Shown: in pieces, positions 14,745-17,417 of the stretch
Layout of the letters: every line of letters begins with the position of its first letter
Position numbering within the stretch: position 1 is the stretch's first letter
Assembly: GCA_030667645.1 (NCBI GenBank)
Contig: DAOUVM010000010.1
Span: 1 to 17,417 of the forward strand
Source: Ardenticatenales bacterium
Lineage (GTDB): Bacteria; Chloroflexota; Anaerolineae; Promineifilales; UBA4811
Length of the DNA stretch: 17,417 bases
Direction: 5' to 3'
Notes under the pieces: model-generated
Told to the model about the DNA's origin: nothing
Databases searched by the model: none
Seen by the model: the letters and a program-made list of their open reading frames with translations, nothing else
Position numbers and translations under genes: made by a program

Positions 14745-15020
14745 CGCCGACGACGAGGGGCTGCGTCACGGCCATATCTCGCTGGCGGACCTGTGGGGTG
14801 GGGGTCCCCCCAAAGCCTGGTTCAATACGAGTGCGACGTGGGGATCATTCTCAACCCCGGGTATAGGGTTGACGACGGCAGGGGAATCAAGGAGGTGGTG
14901 TTCTCGGTGGAGAAGAATCGATCGGGACCGGACGGCGCCGTCATCACGTATCCGTTGCACGGCCGCTACTTCCATTTTGCTACTCAAGACATGGACAGAG
15001 CTGAAGGAGACGACACTTGA
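14745..15020 (+). pseudogene. DnaB-like helicase 3' fragment, frameshifted
   Basis: This is a diverged copy of the end of the helicase gene (13916-14160). It starts at GCCGACGACGAGGGGCTGCG and runs through the KNRSGPDG and YPLHGRYFHF motifs to its own stop at 15020. Before the GLVQY-equivalent segment it has a net 11-bp insertion, a GGGGGTCCCCC palindrome at about 14800-14817, which shifts the frame. The first part reads in one frame (DEGLRHGHISLADLWG) and the rest in another (VQYECDVGIILNPG). There is no Walker A or start, so it is a dead fragment. Divergence is spread along its length, so it comes from a related element, not a fresh tandem copy. Confidence 0.85.
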
Positions 15021-15577
15021 GTTGATCGACCTGACTAAAGGGACCGCGATAGCGAGGATGTCCATCCTGGCTACACTCGCTTGCTCTGAGTAGAGATTCA
15101 CAGCTCCGAACAGACCCTGGTTGCCTGTATGAGATTGACGCGACTGAGTTTGTCAGCGCTGGGTGCACTACTCCAGTTGGCGCCGTTCCATCACGGAACT
15201 CAGCAGAGGGCAACCTGCTTGGCAAGATGCCTCTGCAAGTCCTCCACAAAAAGGGAGATCATGGTTGCGGAGCGGGCAGCTTCGACTGCCTGTTTGTGGG
15301 AGTGGATAATTGATCCAGATTGGACCTCTAGCCTTGTTGTTGACAGCGCCAACAGTATATGCGGGCAGGGTCAACAGACGGGCATTGCACGGGCATCACT
15401 GGACGCTCATTGCTACGTCAATCATAACCAGGATGGAGTGGCAAGACGGAGAAACCCCTGCTGATGTTCTAGAGTTGCCATTGGGGTGGCCAGCCACCTT
15501 GGCAGACGGAGGCAAATAGGTAGTGGCTCCTCTTGATATGATAGCTGCTGCCCAAACCTGCACATGAGGGCGACCGC
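15021..15577. other. Gene-free stretch between helicase fragment and attC-like site
   Basis: About 560 bp with no convincing gene. The frame 15310-15519 encodes a short hydrophobic stretch (GPLALLLTAPTVYAG, HHWTLIATSII) that could be the end of a decayed membrane-protein gene, but it has no ribosome binding site and no recognisable family. Nothing else is supported. Confidence 0.4.
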
Positions 15578-15681
15578 GCCTAACGGCGCTCGGTGTATCG
15601 GTGTTTGCTTGTCATTTGCTGGCGAGCCTGGGGTCAGGTAGAATCCTCGTGGACCGGCGGCTTGCACGCGAGCTGTTAGGC
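15578..15681. other. Integron attC-like recombination site (candidate)
   Basis: GCCTAAC (15578-15584) and GTTAGGC (15675-15681) are exact reverse complements and fit the attC outer boxes RYYYAAC and GTTRRRY. They are 104 bp end to end, within the usual attC size. Just inside, GCTCGGTG on the left can pair with the right arm, which has one extra base (CACGCGAGC), recalling the extrahelical base of attC stems. The side of the extra base would suit a site oriented to the minus strand. The next gene starts 41-56 bp after the site, as in gene cassettes. No integrase is in the window. Confidence 0.45.
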
Positions 15682-15721
15682 CGCCTGCAATTGCTTCTGT
15701 GACCGCGTCTGTGTATGAACA

Positions 15722-16612
15722 ATGTTAGGAAGGCCCGTGAATAACATACCCGAACAAATAGTCGAGAATGTCTTTCCGGAAGAGCGCAAAAGGCTTTTGA
15801 GGTACCTGCGGGAACAGAAACGCAACCTTGTCCTTTGGCTAGTGCTTTTTGCCACACTCGGACTCGTCTACTTGGGCATGCACTTGATTCCCACTCTGCA
15901 GTATATCATATCAAACCCTCAGGTCACCCTCAACTGGATTCTCTTTTGGTGGATCATCACCATCGTGGCGGTCTCTTCTGTCTGGCCTCAGAAACCCGGT
16001 GACGTTTTCAGAGAAGATTTCAAGAAAGGAGTCAATCCCCGGGTTTGGGAATACGAAGGCAATTGGAAGACAGAACTCGACGAAAAAGGGAAACCGGTAT
16101 TGACTGTGACACATTCAGAGCTTGGCGGCCTCGTGATTCCATGTCTGTCCTGGACCGATTACGAGGTCGAATTCGCCACTCGCATTCTGAATCAATGCAC
16201 CAGCTGGTTGATACGAGCTTCCAGTCTCAACGACTGCGTGATGATCCAAATTACAGCAACCCATGTTCGGCCCCACGTACGCGCAGGCGGGGTATGGTTG
16301 TTGATTGGCGAATACGAACATAATTTACCGATCAAAACGAGCGAATGGTACGGAATTCGTACTCTTGCACGCGGAGCGTGGGTAACGGTGTACGTAACAA
16401 TTGACGGAAAAGAACATATGGTATTGCAGAGTCGAATTCTTGGTACTCGCCCACCCGTGCGCGCCGAGATCGAACTCGTAGGATCACAGCCGGCTGGAGA
16501 TAAAGCTTCTCAACTGCTCAGTGTGTCGGTCCGTACCGGGTCTTTTGGTTTCCGACTTTACGGCAGCGAAGAGGCCCAATTCCGGAATTTGCGCGCCTAT
16601 GGATTGAAATAA
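15722..16612 (+). CDS. Membrane protein with two TM helices and a beta-sandwich-like domain
   Basis: 296 residues. A charged N-terminal helix (PEERKRLLRYLREQKRN) leads to two membrane helices (about 37-60 and 70-93). The rest is beta-rich: VFREDFKKGVNPRVWEYEGNW, YEVEFATRI, SWLIRASSLNDCVMIQI and WYGIRTLARGAWVTVYVTIDG. This order resembles concanavalin-like domains such as DUF1080/LamG, which bind or cut sugars. No catalytic residues can be named. The second domain probably lies on one side of the membrane. ATG 15722 has no ribosome binding site. In-frame GTG 15737 has AGGAAGG 3 nt upstream and may be the true start. It follows an attC-like site and may be a cassette gene. Confidence 0.75.
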   Translation: MLGRPVNNIPEQIVENVFPEERKRLLRYLREQKRNLVLWLVLFATLGLVYLGMHLIPTLQYIISNPQVTLNWILFWWIITIVAVSSVWPQKPGDVFREDFKKGVNPRVWEYEGNWKTELDEKGKPVLTVTHSELGGLVIPCLSWTDYEVEFATRILNQCTSWLIRASSLNDCVMIQITATHVRPHVRAGGVWLLIGEYEHNLPIKTSEWYGIRTLARGAWVTVYVTIDGKEHMVLQSRILGTRPPVRAEIELVGSQPAGDKASQLLSVSVRTGSFGFRLYGSEEAQFRNLRAYGLK

Positions 16613-17369
16613 GCTGCAGTGGCTTGTGTCCCGCTCGCCCATATTGAAGTCACTCCCCCTCCACCTCATCCAGAAGTCAATCACCGACCCGCAGCCGGCA
16701 AAGCAGTGCCTGTAGTCGCCCTCGGCACCGACAAACTCCACCCCCGTCACGCTCGCCTCGATCCGCTCCGAAAGTGGCCCTATGGGCTCTTCCACTGGGG
16801 CGGAAACGACTTCCCGGACCGTTTGAGGGGCCGGGAAAAGCCGGAAATGGTCGCGGATGGTCTGCCGCCAGGTGCCGGCCGTCGGGGCCTCCCCTTACCC
16901 TCCATCGCATACAGACCATAGGCGCAGGCGACACCGGCCCGGGCGGCGTGTTGTCAGGAAATCAGACCTGGGATATCATCACGGCATAGGGAGAGCCCAC
17001 GCGGCGGCCGCGCGATCGGAAGGAAGAACGCGGCGTGGGCAAGGAGCCAACGCTTTAGTCATTCCTTTTCGTAACGCCCGCTTGACCGGGCCAGAGATCG
17101 GGCAGGCGGCCGTTCTATCTGACGCAACCACAGGACCAGGGTGCCTGGGTGGGGAGAGAGGCAATGCAATCTATTTTCGAGCTCTGTATCCCGCGAGATG
17201 AAGTACTGCGAGGGGAACTCAGGGAAGACATCTTTGCCGCCCGTCTCAAGGACGTGATGGACGGTACGGCCGATCACAATACTGTCCGTATAGACATAAA
17301 TAACGGGTGTGAGCGGCGACATTGGCAAAAAGCGAGCCTACGAGTAAGCTACGAAGCACAACTTTCGCC
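16613..17369. other. Gene-poor stretch near the right end
   Basis: About 760 bp without a secure gene. A minus-strand frame (stop at 16484, open back to 16895) encodes GVEFVGAEGDYRHCFAGCGS and VIDFWMRWRGS, which look protein-like, but it lacks an ATG and overlaps the 3' end of the preceding gene. It could be a gene remnant. GCCCACGC (16995-17002) and GCGTGGGC (17033-17040) form an 8-bp inverted repeat with a 30-nt spacer. I find no matching second attC box. Confidence 0.4.
17059..17322 (-). CDS. Hypothetical protein, 87 aa (uncertain)
   Basis: A minus-strand frame starting at ATG 17322. Its first 50 residues look natural (VIYVYTDSIVIGRTVHHVLE, VFPEFPSQYFISRDTELENR), alternating strand- and helix-like. 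The C-terminal third is Arg/Ser-rich and less convincing. No ribosome binding site is visible, and I recognise no family. It diverges from the gene at 17381, so the roughly 60 bp between them would hold both promoters if both are real. Confidence 0.3.
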   Translation of the reverse strand: MSPLTPVIYVYTDSIVIGRTVHHVLETGGKDVFPEFPSQYFISRDTELENRLHCLSPHPGTLVLWLRQIERPPARSLARSSGRYEKE

Positions 17370-17380
17370 GGAGGTGCTTC
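17353..17380 (+). promoter_or_regulatory. Ribosome binding site within a possible hairpin
   Basis: GGAGGTG (17370-17376) is a strong Shine-Dalgarno 4 nt before ATG 17381. GAAGCAC (17353-17359) is the exact reverse complement of GTGCTTC (17374-17380), which fills the gap between the Shine-Dalgarno and the start codon. Folding would put the ribosome site in or beside the stem. Whether this regulates translation is open. Confidence 0.45.
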
Positions 17381-17417
17381 ATGACTCAACCCGAAGGCTC
17401 TGCCATCGAGTATACCA
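17381..17417 (+). CDS. Start of a gene cut by the window edge
   Basis: Only twelve codons are visible: MTQPEGSAIEYT. The start is supported by the strong GGAGGTG upstream. The product cannot be named from this. Confidence 0.6.
   Translation, partial: MTQPEGSAIEYT

Noticed and set aside
16484..16795. 103-codon minus-strand frame
   Set aside because: It overlaps the 3' end of the membrane-protein gene and starts at a GTG with no ribosome site. Protein-like segments continue upstream to a stop at 16895-16897 without an ATG, so it is at best a remnant.

Overview
The window reads as GC-rich bacterial chromosome. My best guess is a Chloroflexota (Anaerolineae/Caldilineae-like) genome. That guess rests on the style of the replication genes (a long initiator ending in a DnaA-domain-I-like segment, next to a short DnaB-like ATPase), the PDZ/membrane histidine kinase paired with a NarL-type regulator, and dispersed hairpin repeats. 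No rRNA, tRNA or marker gene confirms the taxonomy.

Left part (1-3900) is accessory and decayed. Three related copies of a long non-coding repeat (1-303, 304-452, 1555-1873) flank an NmrA-type NAD(P)-binding protein gene (591-1529). A lipoprotein serine hydrolase gene (from 2341) is cut at codon 95 by the end of an insertion sequence. The rest of that IS has been deleted, and its transposase 3' end is now joined in frame to the start of an AbiEi-like antitoxin gene on the minus strand.

Middle-left (3818-8196) is a signalling block. A good promoter precedes a NarL-type response regulator and an overlapping 753-residue PDZ/membrane/GAF-like/HisKA_3 kinase. Next come two perfect hairpins with three phased GTACCGRGTT repeats, a stand-alone receiver protein and a NYN-domain putative ribonuclease.

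Middle-right (8621-14221) is the most interesting part. It is a co-directional block encoding a Cas4/AddB-like PD-(D/E)XK protein with four conserved-pattern cysteines, a protein made of three tandem excisionase-like HTH units, a single excisionase-like HTH protein, an 823-residue putative replication initiator, and a DnaB-like ATPase that overlaps it by 4 bp. Inside the initiator gene lie three AATATT-centred palindromic repeats spaced 30-33 bp apart, then an AT-richer stretch and a hairpin. This layout is like replicons whose origin sits inside the initiator gene. I read the block as the replication module of an integrated plasmid, phage-like or conjugative element.

Right part (14222-17417) is debris and cassettes: a short minus-strand gene with a near-consensus leaderless promoter, a diverged frameshifted copy of the helicase 3' end, a 104-bp attC-like site followed by a two-helix membrane protein with a beta-sandwich-like domain, about 770 bp with no convincing gene, and the first 12 codons of a gene that runs off the right edge.
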